Shown piece after piece: positions 1 to 6,755 of a stretch of 45,410 nt of DNA (within the stretch, counting starts at the first letter, position 1; the number at the start of each line of letters is the position of its first letter). Where the stretch lies: NCBI GenBank assembly GCA_937920585.1, contig CAKZSB010000306.1, forward strand, positions 1 through 45,410. Direction: 5' to 3'. The position numbers and the translations under genes are program-made. Under the pieces are notes generated by a model, which did no database searches, was not told where the DNA came from, and saw only the letters and a program-made list of their open reading frames with translations. The stretch comes from an uncultured Granulosicoccaceae bacterium (GTDB lineage: Bacteria > Pseudomonadota > Gammaproteobacteria > Granulosicoccales > Granulosicoccaceae).

Positions 1-343
1 TGTGCGTGGCGATTTTGATATGTTGCCCCGGCGCCTTGAAGATCGCATGAACCGATTCGGCGTAGGCCGGAATGCGGCCCCATTCGTCACCCATCACGAT
101 TGGCACCAGCAATGGTGTGCCGGCGAACTTTTCTGGTAGTTCACCAACGTCGCGGGTAAACACGAATGTGTAGTTGTCAAAACCCGGCAGCAGGCGAGAT
201 AATTCACGCATTACACTGGTGAAGTAGTCGATGTTGCATTCGAGCGCAAAGGGGAGTGTTTCACGCACGCTGGTGATGACCTCGGTTTTCTCTCCGCCCA
301 TACAGATCAGGCAGTTGGACAGGTCCTCAGCTTCTGGATTCAT
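1..343 (-). CDS. Hypothetical protein, 5' part only
   Basis: An open frame reads leftward from an ATG at 341-343 and runs off the left edge, giving about 114 N-terminal residues. The start reads MNPEAEDLSNCLICMGGEKT and the visible part continues with mixed alpha/beta character. There is no signal peptide or membrane segment. A C-x-x-C pair lies near residues 11-14. I do not recognise the family. It is divergent from the membrane protein that starts near 428, so the 344-427 gap should carry promoters for both. The frame is uninterrupted and the codon use looks like its neighbours, so I think it is real, but the function is unknown. Confidence 0.6.
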   Translation of the reverse strand, partial: MNPEAEDLSNCLICMGGEKTEVITSVRETLPFALECNIDYFTSVMRELSRLLPGFDNYTFVFTRDVGELPEKFAGTPLLVPIVMGDEWGRIPAYAESVHAIFKAPGQHIKIATH

Positions 344-427
344 TGCGCTAACAGTCCGGCAGTGGCTATGATTTAATCGGTTCCTTGTGGTATTAGCGGG
401 CTATCGGCTTGGAGATTTAGGCCGGGA

Positions 428-1819
428 GTGCCGAAACAGCAGGAGGTTCGCCTTTCTGTGAGGTATCTACACTGTGGGAAGACTTTGAAGCTCGAACGAT
501 GTTTGCACGGCGTAGCCTTTGCCTATGTCGCGTCCGTGGCGGTGATGTTGCTGGGCATACAGCCGTTTCCGATCCTGCACGATTACGCTGAGTGGATGTT
601 CCAGGGCTGGCTTTTACAATCGATACTCGCCGGCCAGCCCGACAGCGTCTATCAGCTGGCCAGCTGGCCGGTGCCGAATTCCCTCTCACAGTTTGCGCTG
701 GCTGCGCTCAACATCGTCGTTGAGCCGATCACTGCGGGTAAAATCTGGCTGGCGATGTATCTCTTGCTGGGTACCTTTTGCTTTTATCGTGCGGCGCGGT
801 TGTGCTGGCCGGATTACTCGGGTGCCATTCATCTCATCCTGATAGCAACGATATTGTTGGGGCCAGGTTTCTGGAACGGCTACATCAACTATCAGGTGGG
901 CGTTGTGTTGTTGCTGGTGGGCTGGATTGGCTTTCGCCGCGGCGGGCGCGCCGGCTGGTTGCTGTTCGTGTCGCTGGCCATATTTTTTGCCCATGCCGCC
1001 ACTTACATTGCGCTGGTGGTGGCCGTGGGGGTGGTGGTGCTTACCGGTCGACATATGCGGTCGGGGGTGAGAGTCGCTCTGTTGCTCGCACTTGTACCTT
1101 CTCTGGTGCTGATGGCCTGGTATCTGGGGGTGAAGCTGGCAACCTCGGCAGCATCACTGGAGGATCCGTTAAACCCTGTGCAATGGCTGCAATACAAGGC
1201 TTACACTGTTGCCAAGCAGGGGCCGTTTCATAATTTCGTTCTTATCGATGGCAGCAGTGCACTACAGAACTGGCACTGGGTTTACCTGGCCGGTGCTCTG
1301 ATCAATGGGCTGATGCTGCTGGTGGTGGCACTGTGGTTTGCAAGCTTGTTGTGGCAGATGCTTAGGCGTCGTGTGCAGTTATCCGAGCCTTTTAATCACT
1401 ACCCGATGCTGACTTTGCTGCTTTTGACCGCAGCCTGGCTATTGTTGTTTCTGCTGCCAGGGCGAAATAACTTCGGGGTGGTGAATCTTGGTGAACGTTT
1501 CCTGATTCCGCTACTGGGCTTTGCATTGCTGGCGTTTGCCTGTTCGCGTTATTTGCGGGCTGTGTGGTCTGGGCTTTGTGTGGTGGCGGCCGTTTGTGTG
1601 GTTACAACGTTAATCGTGGTGAGCCGATTGCCGGTGACGGCCTATCAGGGGCCCGACTCGGATATTTATTCGGCAAGCCGGCACAAGTATTTTAATCACC
1701 GGCTGTTCATCTATGCCGACCGCGGATTGTTTTTGCAGACAGCCCGTACTTCTGATTTGCGTCCCGCACCGGATCCGCAGCTGGCGACTGGTCCCCTGAT
1801 TTTGCAAACGCCGCTATGA
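428..1819 (+). CDS. Polytopic inner-membrane protein, possibly GT-C-like
   Basis: The 463-residue product is almost entirely hydrophobic, with roughly ten to twelve predicted membrane segments. The first loop after the N-terminal membrane segment carries HDYAEW. Acidic residues at this place are typical of GT-C glycosyltransferases, but no diagnostic motif settles the family. The tail (about residues 405-463) is soluble and ends in a Pro/Thr-rich stretch. The 428 GTG has no clear ribosome site. A GTG 30 bases downstream (458) has AGGAGG at 441-446 and may be the true start, giving 453 residues. It overlaps the next gene by four bases (ATGA), so the two are probably cotranscribed. Function unknown. 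Confidence 0.75.
   Translation: MPKQQEVRLSVRYLHCGKTLKLERCLHGVAFAYVASVAVMLLGIQPFPILHDYAEWMFQGWLLQSILAGQPDSVYQLASWPVPNSLSQFALAALNIVVEPITAGKIWLAMYLLLGTFCFYRAARLCWPDYSGAIHLILIATILLGPGFWNGYINYQVGVVLLLVGWIGFRRGGRAGWLLFVSLAIFFAHAATYIALVVAVGVVVLTGRHMRSGVRVALLLALVPSLVLMAWYLGVKLATSAASLEDPLNPVQWLQYKAYTVAKQGPFHNFVLIDGSSALQNWHWVYLAGALINGLMLLVVALWFASLLWQMLRRRVQLSEPFNHYPMLTLLLLTAAWLLLFLLPGRNNFGVVNLGERFLIPLLGFALLAFACSRYLRAVWSGLCVVAAVCVVTTLIVVSRLPVTAYQGPDSDIYSASRHKYFNHRLFIYADRGLFLQTARTSDLRPAPDPQLATGPLILQTPL
441..446 (+). promoter_or_regulatory. Ribosome binding site favouring a GTG start at 458
   Basis: A perfect AGGAGG lies 11 bases before an in-frame GTG at 458-460. Nothing comparable precedes the longer GTG start at 428. 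The spacing is slightly long, so the choice is not certain. Confidence 0.5.
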
Positions 1820-2403
1820 GTATTACACCCGATCAGCTACGTAGCGATTATCGCAAACGACGCGCGTTGCTCGACGAACGCGTATTGCAGGACAACGCTC
1901 GCGACTTGCATCATCGCGTGGCGGATGAGCAGGTCTACCAGTCCGCGCAGCATGTGGCGGCCTATATTGCGATTAAGGGCGAAATTGATGTTCGTCCGAT
2001 TATTGACAGTGGCGCTTCGGCTGGCAAGCAGTTCTACCTGCCGGTATTGCGTGGAGAGCAAATGTTTTTCGCGCCGTGGTCACCCGGACAAGCCTTACAA
2101 AAACGCGGCTTTGGATTGCTCGAACCCGAGGTGCCAGAGCAACAATGGTGTGAGCCTGCAGCACTTGATCTGGTGCTGACACCGCTTGTGGTGTTTGATG
2201 CAAGCTGTAATCGAATCGGGCAGGGCGGTGGCTATTACGACAAGACATTCGCGTTTAGACAAGGGACTTCGCGCCGGCCGTTTTTGATGGGGGTGGCTCA
2301 CGATTGTCAGCGGTATGATCATCTATCTGCACAAGAGTGGGATGTTCCGCTTGATGCGGTAATCACCGAGTGTACTCGCTACGGCGATAGCGCCGATCAT
2401 TAG
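1816..2403 (+). CDS. fau: 5-formyltetrahydrofolate cyclo-ligase
   Basis: This 195-residue protein is the cytoplasmic ATP-dependent enzyme that converts 5-formyl-THF to 5,10-methenyl-THF (MTHFS/YgfA family). The family signature is the glycine-rich phosphate-binding segment RIGQGGGYYD at residues 133-142. The N-terminal basic helix with YRKRR (residues 12-16), the AAYIAIKGEID segment and the LDLVLTPLVVFD strand also match. Length is normal. The ATG overlaps the stop of the upstream membrane-protein gene by four bases, which suggests translational coupling. In many gammaproteobacteria this gene follows the 6S RNA gene. Here the gene before it is a membrane protein and I see no 6S RNA in between. 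Identification is firm. Confidence 0.95.
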   Translation: MSITPDQLRSDYRKRRALLDERVLQDNARDLHHRVADEQVYQSAQHVAAYIAIKGEIDVRPIIDSGASAGKQFYLPVLRGEQMFFAPWSPGQALQKRGFGLLEPEVPEQQWCEPAALDLVLTPLVVFDASCNRIGQGGGYYDKTFAFRQGTSRRPFLMGVAHDCQRYDHLSAQEWDVPLDAVITECTRYGDSADH

Positions 2404-2451
2404 CGGCTGGCGTTGGAATCGATATCGGCATTACCCGCGCGTTTTTTGCGC

Positions 2452-2478
2452 TTAAGCTGATCATTCCGGCACTATAAT
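2452..2478 (+). promoter_or_regulatory. Candidate sigma-70 promoter for the SET-domain gene
   Basis: A perfect TATAAT lies at 2473-2478, 35 bases before the SET-domain ATG. The best upstream hexamers are poor: TTAAGC at 15-base spacing or TTGCGC at 21. The -10 box is convincing and the -35 box is not. Confidence 0.4.
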
Positions 2479-2513
2479 TCAACGCTTAATATTACCCTCG
2501 GGGAAAACGAGAA

Positions 2514-2870
2514 ATGGCCAAAGCGAAGAAAAAGACGGCAGGCAAGAAGAAAGCCGCCAGCATCAAGCGGGTTGACGGTGTTCCGGTTGATCTGGTGTAT
2601 GTGGACAAGAGTCCGATCCATGGCAAGGGTATGTTTGCCCGAAAGCGTATCAAGGCCAACATGACGCTGGGGCCGTTGTTGGGAAAACCGGCTCGCAAGG
2701 ATGGCACCTACATACTATGGCTCAGCGATACGGAGGGTTTCAGGGTGACGAATGATTTTCGGTTTATCAATCACGACAGCGATCCCAATTGTGCGCTGAC
2801 TGATGTTGATGTCGTGACCTTGCGGGCGATCAAACCCGGTGAGGAGTTGACGCACGACTATGGTTGGTGA
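2514..2870 (+). CDS. Small SET-domain protein with lysine-rich N-terminal tail
   Basis: The 118-residue product has a basic Lys/Ala tail (residues 1-20, including KAKKKTAGKKKAA) followed by a compact SET domain. The SET motifs are visible: the GKG turn at residues 37-39, the pseudoknot-forming RFINHDSDPNC at 83-93, and the EELTHDYGW end at 110-118. SET proteins transfer methyl groups from S-adenosylmethionine to protein lysines, and the NH-x-PN and DY residues for cofactor and substrate are present. The pre-SET and post-SET zinc clusters of eukaryotic enzymes are absent, as is usual for short bacterial members. The tail resembles H1-like DNA-binding tails, so the protein may bind nucleic acid or modify itself. 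The gene has its own candidate promoter. Domain call firm, substrate unknown. Confidence 0.85.
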   Translation: MAKAKKKTAGKKKAASIKRVDGVPVDLVYVDKSPIHGKGMFARKRIKANMTLGPLLGKPARKDGTYILWLSDTEGFRVTNDFRFINHDSDPNCALTDVDVVTLRAIKPGEELTHDYGW

Positions 2871-2884
2871 GCAGAACCAGACTT

Positions 2885-3694
2885 TTAAAGCGTGGTGGTA
2901 ATTTTTAGTCCGTCGTAGGCGCCACGAATGTGTGGCGGTAACTCGGAGTTCAGGGTTTCGTAGTCGATGGCGTTGTGCATGTTAGTCAGAATAGCCTGCG
3001 TGGGGGCGACGTCTGCGATACAGGCCAACGCCTCGTCAACATTCATATGGGTAGGATGCGAGGAGTATCGAAGCGCATCGATGATGAGTGTGTCGAGTCC
3101 CTGCAACGCCTGCTGACTCTTCGCCTTGCGGATGGTTTTAACGTCGGGAACATAGGCAATGTTGCCAACTCTGAAACCCAGCGCCGGTATGTCGCCGTGT
3201 TCAACCTCGAAAGGGATGATTTCAATATCGCCACCGTCACCGCTAATAATCTGGGAGGTATTTGCGTGCAGCCTGTGCTCGTTGCAAATGGCCGGGTAGC
3301 TGCTGTCGGGCGCCTGATTGAAGCAATAGGAAAAAGGTACCATCACAACCTTTGACGTGCTCTCATCCATGTAGACATCAACCCGCTTGCGATGCCGGAT
3401 GGCCAGTTGACGCAGGTCGTCCAGACCAAAAATGTGATCTGCATGGGAGTGGGTAAGCAACACCGCGTCCAGATACTCGACCTGGCTGGCAAGCAGTTGC
3501 TGGCGCATGTCGGGGCCGGTATCGATGAGTACACTGGTTTTCTTGCCGTTCGCTGCACACTTTTCAATGAGCATCGAACACCTCAGGCGGCGATTGCGAG
3601 GGTTGTCCGGATCGCAGGCGCCCCAGTCATTACCGATTCGGGGAACGCCGCCGGATGAGCCAGTGCCGAGTAGAGTGAAAACCGTGTTCGTCAT
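2885..3694 (-). CDS. MBL-fold metallo-hydrolase, PhnP-like
   Basis: The 269-residue protein has the metallo-beta-lactamase fold. It starts with the strand VFTLLGTGSSGGVPRIG, has DTGPD at residues 58-62, and carries the metal-binding HSHADH at 82-87 followed by a FGLDDLR helix typical of PhnP/RNase Z-like phosphodiesterases. Later metal ligands are likely in VEHGDIPALGF, VPDVKTI and the HPTHMN segment. The closest described group is the phosphoribosyl-1,2-cyclic phosphate phosphodiesterase family. No phosphonate genes are nearby, so the substrate is open; it could act on cyclic nucleotides or small phosphodiesters. It converges with the SET gene and diverges from the protease gene. Family firm, substrate not. 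Confidence 0.85.
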   Translation of the reverse strand: MTNTVFTLLGTGSSGGVPRIGNDWGACDPDNPRNRRLRCSMLIEKCAANGKKTSVLIDTGPDMRQQLLASQVEYLDAVLLTHSHADHIFGLDDLRQLAIRHRKRVDVYMDESTSKVVMVPFSYCFNQAPDSSYPAICNEHRLHANTSQIISGDGGDIEIIPFEVEHGDIPALGFRVGNIAYVPDVKTIRKAKSQQALQGLDTLIIDALRYSSHPTHMNVDEALACIADVAPTQAILTNMHNAIDYETLNSELPPHIRGAYDGLKITTTL

Positions 3695-3743
3695 GCGAGC
3701 CAGTATATCAGGCGCACGGCGGTGTGCCGGCAGATTCAGACTG

Positions 3744-3774
3744 GCAGGGTAAAACTTACCCGGTAAAATCTACC
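3744..3774. promoter_or_regulatory. Tandem inverted repeats GGTAA-N3-TTACC upstream of the Do protease gene
   Basis: The first site is GGGTAA-AAC-TTACCC at 3747-3761. The second, one base later, is the imperfect GGTAA-AAT-CTACC at 3762-3774. A 17-base block, GCAGGGTAAANNTTACC (3744-3760), recurs at 5415-5431 before the winged-helix-like gene. Two abutting copies in a divergent promoter region look like operators for a dimeric regulator. This is inferred from pattern only. Confidence 0.5.
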
Positions 3775-3846
3775 TTTTGTTTTTTCATGGCTGCTAACCC
3801 TATCTTTGGTGCATCGCGGTAGTCCGCACTTCAAGAGGATAGGTCC

Positions 3847-5319
3847 ATGAAAGCAGTTGCGCACAGCAACCAGTTTCACAATGTAGCATCGGCGAGCGGC
3901 GGGGCGATTCTGGCCCATCGTGCGACCCGCGCGCTAATGATTGTCACGGTTGGTTTTTTCGCCATCGCCGCCAGTGTCGCCAGGGCAACCGGGTTGCCCG
4001 ATTTTGAATCGCTGGTAGCCGAACATGGCAAGGCAGTGGTCAAAATTTCTGTATCGGGTACCCAGCCTGCCAATGCACCTTCGCAGCAGCCGGATTTCAA
4101 TGGCCAGGAGATGCCAGAGTTTTTCCGCCGCTACTTTGAAAATATGCCGCAGAATCCGCAGCAGCCACCCAGGCAGGGCGTTGGGTTCGGCTCGGGATTC
4201 GTACTCTCCGATGATGGTTACATTGTGACCAATGCCCATGTGGTGGATAACGCATCGGAGATTACTGTTTCATTTCCGAATCGTCGTGAATACACCGCGG
4301 AGTTGATCGGCGCCGACGAACGCACTGATATCGCATTGCTGAAGATCGATGCGAAAGATTTGCCTACCGTGTCGCTGGGTGATTCGAGTGATTTGAACGT
4401 GGGCCAGTGGGTGCTGGCAATCGGTTCACCGTTCGGGTTCGAATACACCGCCACGCAGGGTATTGTCTCGGCGCTGTCTCGCAGCTTGCCCGATGGCAAC
4501 TACGTGCCTTTCATTCAAACCGATGTGGCAGTCAATCCGGGTAACTCGGGCGGCCCGCTGTTCGATATCGACGGCAATGTGGTCGGTGTCAATTCACAGA
4601 TCTATTCAAGGTCAGGCGGTTACCAGGGATTGTCTTTCGCCATCCCGGTTAATGTTGTGAAAAACGTGACGGCGCAGTTGCAGAAAAAGGGTTTCGTTAG
4701 CCGAGGCTGGCTTGGTGTGGTGATCCAGAATGTCGATCAGAGCCTGGCTGAGTCCTTCGGCATGGATCGTCCACGCGGTGCGCTGGTCTCTCAGGTCACG
4801 CCCAACAGCCCTGCCAGCGAAGCGGGGGTCATGACTGGCGATATCATTCTGTCCTTTAACGATCAGGATGTTGCGCGCTCGTCGAACCTGCCCCCGATGG
4901 TCGGCAGCACCATTGTTGGAGAGCCTGCGAAGATGACGGTACTGCGCGCCGGTGACGAGATCTCGCTCGATGTGGTGATAGCCGAGCTGGCTGAAGACCG
5001 TGCGGTTGTGCCGGGTCGCAGCAAAGGACCCAGTTCGGATGAACGACTGGGGATGAGCATTGCACCGCTGACTGATGAGCAACGCGCGTCAAGCGGCGTG
5101 GACGAGGGCGGCGTGTTGATCACCGGTGTCGATCCGAATGGCGTGGCAGCGCTGGCTGGTATTCGATCGGGCGATGTGCTGATGTCGTTTAATCAAACGG
5201 CAGTTGAGTCTGCCGCTCAGCTGCGCGGCCTGGTGGCGGATGCGCCTGCCGGTAAGCCCATCGCAGTGCTTGTGAATCGCGACAACAGTCCGCTTTTTAC
5301 CGCACTGACCCTTAAGTAA
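3847..5319 (+). CDS. degP: Do-family periplasmic serine endoprotease (DegP/DegQ/MucD type)
   Basis: The 490-residue product is an HtrA protease that degrades misfolded envelope proteins. It has an unusually long N-terminal region (about 30 residues) before a hydrophobic export segment (about 30-47). A trypsin-like domain follows with His131 in NAHVV, Asp161 in RTDIALLK and Ser234 in GNSGGPLF. Two PDZ domains lie at roughly 290-375 and 405-485. The LoopA region is rich in Gln and Pro (about 80-110). Length fits DegP/MucD. The ATG has GAGGAT upstream (AAGAGGATAGGTCC). It sits alone between a divergent hydrolase gene and a strong terminator, so it is monocistronic. Tandem inverted repeats upstream suggest specific control. 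Family certain; which of DegP, DegQ or MucD is not. Confidence 0.93.
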   Translation: MKAVAHSNQFHNVASASGGAILAHRATRALMIVTVGFFAIAASVARATGLPDFESLVAEHGKAVVKISVSGTQPANAPSQQPDFNGQEMPEFFRRYFENMPQNPQQPPRQGVGFGSGFVLSDDGYIVTNAHVVDNASEITVSFPNRREYTAELIGADERTDIALLKIDAKDLPTVSLGDSSDLNVGQWVLAIGSPFGFEYTATQGIVSALSRSLPDGNYVPFIQTDVAVNPGNSGGPLFDIDGNVVGVNSQIYSRSGGYQGLSFAIPVNVVKNVTAQLQKKGFVSRGWLGVVIQNVDQSLAESFGMDRPRGALVSQVTPNSPASEAGVMTGDIILSFNDQDVARSSNLPPMVGSTIVGEPAKMTVLRAGDEISLDVVIAELAEDRAVVPGRSKGPSSDERLGMSIAPLTDEQRASSGVDEGGVLITGVDPNGVAALAGIRSGDVLMSFNQTAVESAAQLRGLVADAPAGKPIAVLVNRDNSPLFTALTLK

Positions 5320-5336
5320 AGAGATCTTTGCAATCG

Positions 5337-5370
5337 CGGGCTTCACTTCGGTGAAGCCCGTAAGTTTTTG
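5337..5370 (+). terminator. Rho-independent terminator after the protease gene
   Basis: A perfect 10-bp stem, CGGGCTTCAC/GTGAAGCCCG, closes a TTCG tetraloop (5347-5350). It is followed by TAAGTTTTTG, and it begins 18 bases after the stop codon. Confidence 0.92.
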
Positions 5371-5414
5371 TAAAATAGAGTAAAAAGTTACGGAATGACG
5401 GGTGGAATTGTAGC

Positions 5415-5431
5415 GCAGGGTAAATTTTACC
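5415..5431. promoter_or_regulatory. Inverted repeat GGTAA-N3-TTACC upstream of the winged-helix-like gene
   Basis: The 13-base repeat GGTAA-ATT-TTACC (5419-5431) lies 36 bases before the ATG at 5468. The 17-base block around it matches the one upstream of the protease gene at 3744-3760 except at its two central positions. A looser GTAA-N4-TTAC at 5380-5391 may be a further site. Confidence 0.5.
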
Positions 5432-5467
5432 GGTTGGCACATTGAGAATGAAATTGTCAGGCTGCAT

Positions 5468-6130
5468 ATGAGTCAGAGAAACAGGACTCTTTTAAGACAA
5501 AGACCTATGACTGAAGCCCCGCAAGCAAAATCCAATGAACCCGAGTGCGCGGAACCGACTCCGATCGGCACGGATCTGGGGGTAAACCCGGACTGGCGTG
5601 AAGAGACGGACAGGCGACCGCCGATACCGCTGTTCGATGGCAAGGCCGAAATCGGTCGCATCGCGCTGGTATTTACGCTTTGGGCTCGAGTGGAGGGTTT
5701 TCTCTACGATGAGTGCGGGGTATTGCCGCTGCGCAACCGCAGAGAAGAAAAGAAGCACCTGAGTATTCTGCTCGAGTCCGAAACCTCAATCGTGTGTCTG
5801 TTATGCCTGCTCAACGATGAGCACTACAGCGCGGGTGCGCTGGTCGATGCCATGGTAGGCGAGCACGCGACGCTCGATGAACGCGGCAACGCCCGCAAGC
5901 GGCTGATCAACCGAACCTTGCCGATTGTCGCCGAACGTTACGGGCTGTTGAAATACACTGAAAAAATGATCGGTAAATCGCGCGAGTACAGTATTTGCCG
6001 CAGTCCGCGCCTGACGAGATTCGCGCGCGAACACCTGATAAACGGCTTCAACGCCATCATTGCAGCGTCGGGCCCGGCTCAGTCTACTCGCGAGAATGAT
6101 CCCGTGCAGGAGTGTGAACATGAAGTTTAA
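5468..6130 (+). CDS. Hypothetical protein with winged-helix-like C-terminal region
   Basis: The 220-residue protein has no signal peptide or membrane segment. Residues 1-60 are polar and probably disordered. The central part (about 65-105) is helical, starting near FTLWARVEGF. Residues about 115-180 suggest a winged helix: helices SAGALVDAM and ARKRLINRTLPIVAERYG, then a beta-wing pattern around LLKYTEKM and REYSICRSP. That reading is from pattern alone and I do not recognise the family. An ATG at 5510 (MTEAPQAK) is an alternative start. The gene follows a GGTAA-N3-TTACC repeat, as does the protease gene, so it may encode the regulator. It overlaps the next gene by 11 bases, so the two are coupled. 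Confidence 0.65.
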   Translation: MSQRNRTLLRQRPMTEAPQAKSNEPECAEPTPIGTDLGVNPDWREETDRRPPIPLFDGKAEIGRIALVFTLWARVEGFLYDECGVLPLRNRREEKKHLSILLESETSIVCLLCLLNDEHYSAGALVDAMVGEHATLDERGNARKRLINRTLPIVAERYGLLKYTEKMIGKSREYSICRSPRLTRFAREHLINGFNAIIAASGPAQSTRENDPVQECEHEV

Positions 6131-6602
6131 TAAATTGCTCAAAACCGGCCTTTCGCTGATTGTGATATTGTTTGTGGTTGGCGGACAGGGACGGGTGTTT
6201 GCCAGTGATGAGCCAACCCTGGAGCCGACGCCGCCTAGCGTGCAGGTGCTGCAAAAGCGTGCGGCTGGCGGTGATGTACAGATAATCCGGATTGCCGTGC
6301 AGCAGAGCAGCTTTGCACCTGTGGCAAACCTCCGCAAGCCCGACAACCGCCTTGATCTGCAGGTTGTAAGCAGAGGGGGCAGTGTGGTGCTTATTGGCCG
6401 GCGGCTCGTTAACGTGAATCGCGGGCCGTCGAGGCAAACGATCTTTGAAGAGGTTTCCGTCCGTATTCCGCATTATCGCTTTTCCATGGGGTGGGACGTC
6501 AAAGCGCTTGAGCGGGAACTGGAGCGGCTCGGAATAAAAGTGAAGCCACCGCTAGGTGTGCCGCAGCCCCGGCCCGCACCGCCGGTTAGCGGAGGCGCGT
6601 AA
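6120..6602 (+). CDS. Small exported protein of unknown function
   Basis: The product is 160 residues from the ATG at 6120, which has GCAGGAG nine bases upstream. It begins with a clear Sec signal peptide (KFNKLLKTG, then a hydrophobic run, cleavage probably after VFA at about residue 28). The mature part starts acidic and Pro-rich, then has beta-strand-like segments (VQIIRIAVQQSSF, LDLQVVSRGGSVVLIGRRL), one amphipathic helix around DVKALERELERLGI, and a Pro-rich end. There are no cysteines in the mature protein and no lipobox, so it is probably periplasmic. It overlaps the upstream winged-helix-like gene. I do not recognise it. Confidence 0.7.
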   Translation: MKFNKLLKTGLSLIVILFVVGGQGRVFASDEPTLEPTPPSVQVLQKRAAGGDVQIIRIAVQQSSFAPVANLRKPDNRLDLQVVSRGGSVVLIGRRLVNVNRGPSRQTIFEEVSVRIPHYRFSMGWDVKALERELERLGIKVKPPLGVPQPRPAPPVSGGA

Positions 6603-6660
6603 TCGTCTTCAGTGATGCCAGTGCGGCGTGCAATATTGCGCTCGGGATTGAATTGGCAAG

Positions 6661-6694
6661 CGGCATGCAATTAGACGTAAAATTACGTATGCCG
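6661..6694. repeat. Nested inverted repeats before the FGE-like gene
   Basis: Outer arms CGGCAT (6661-6666) and ATGCCG (6689-6694) enclose inner arms ACGTAA (6675-6680) and TTACGT (6683-6688). The site is 62 bases upstream of the next ATG. It could be an operator or an mRNA hairpin. Its core resembles the GTAA...TTAC theme upstream, but with different spacing. Confidence 0.35.
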
Positions 6695-6755
6695 GTGAAT
6701 CGGAGTAATGATTATCATCTGGCGCCTTTTCACGTGATATGCCTCGTTCTGCGCA

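Noticed and set aside
1780-1830. A 6S RNA gene next to the folate cyclo-ligase gene
   Set aside because: The upstream coding region overlaps the cyclo-ligase start by four bases, leaving no room for it.
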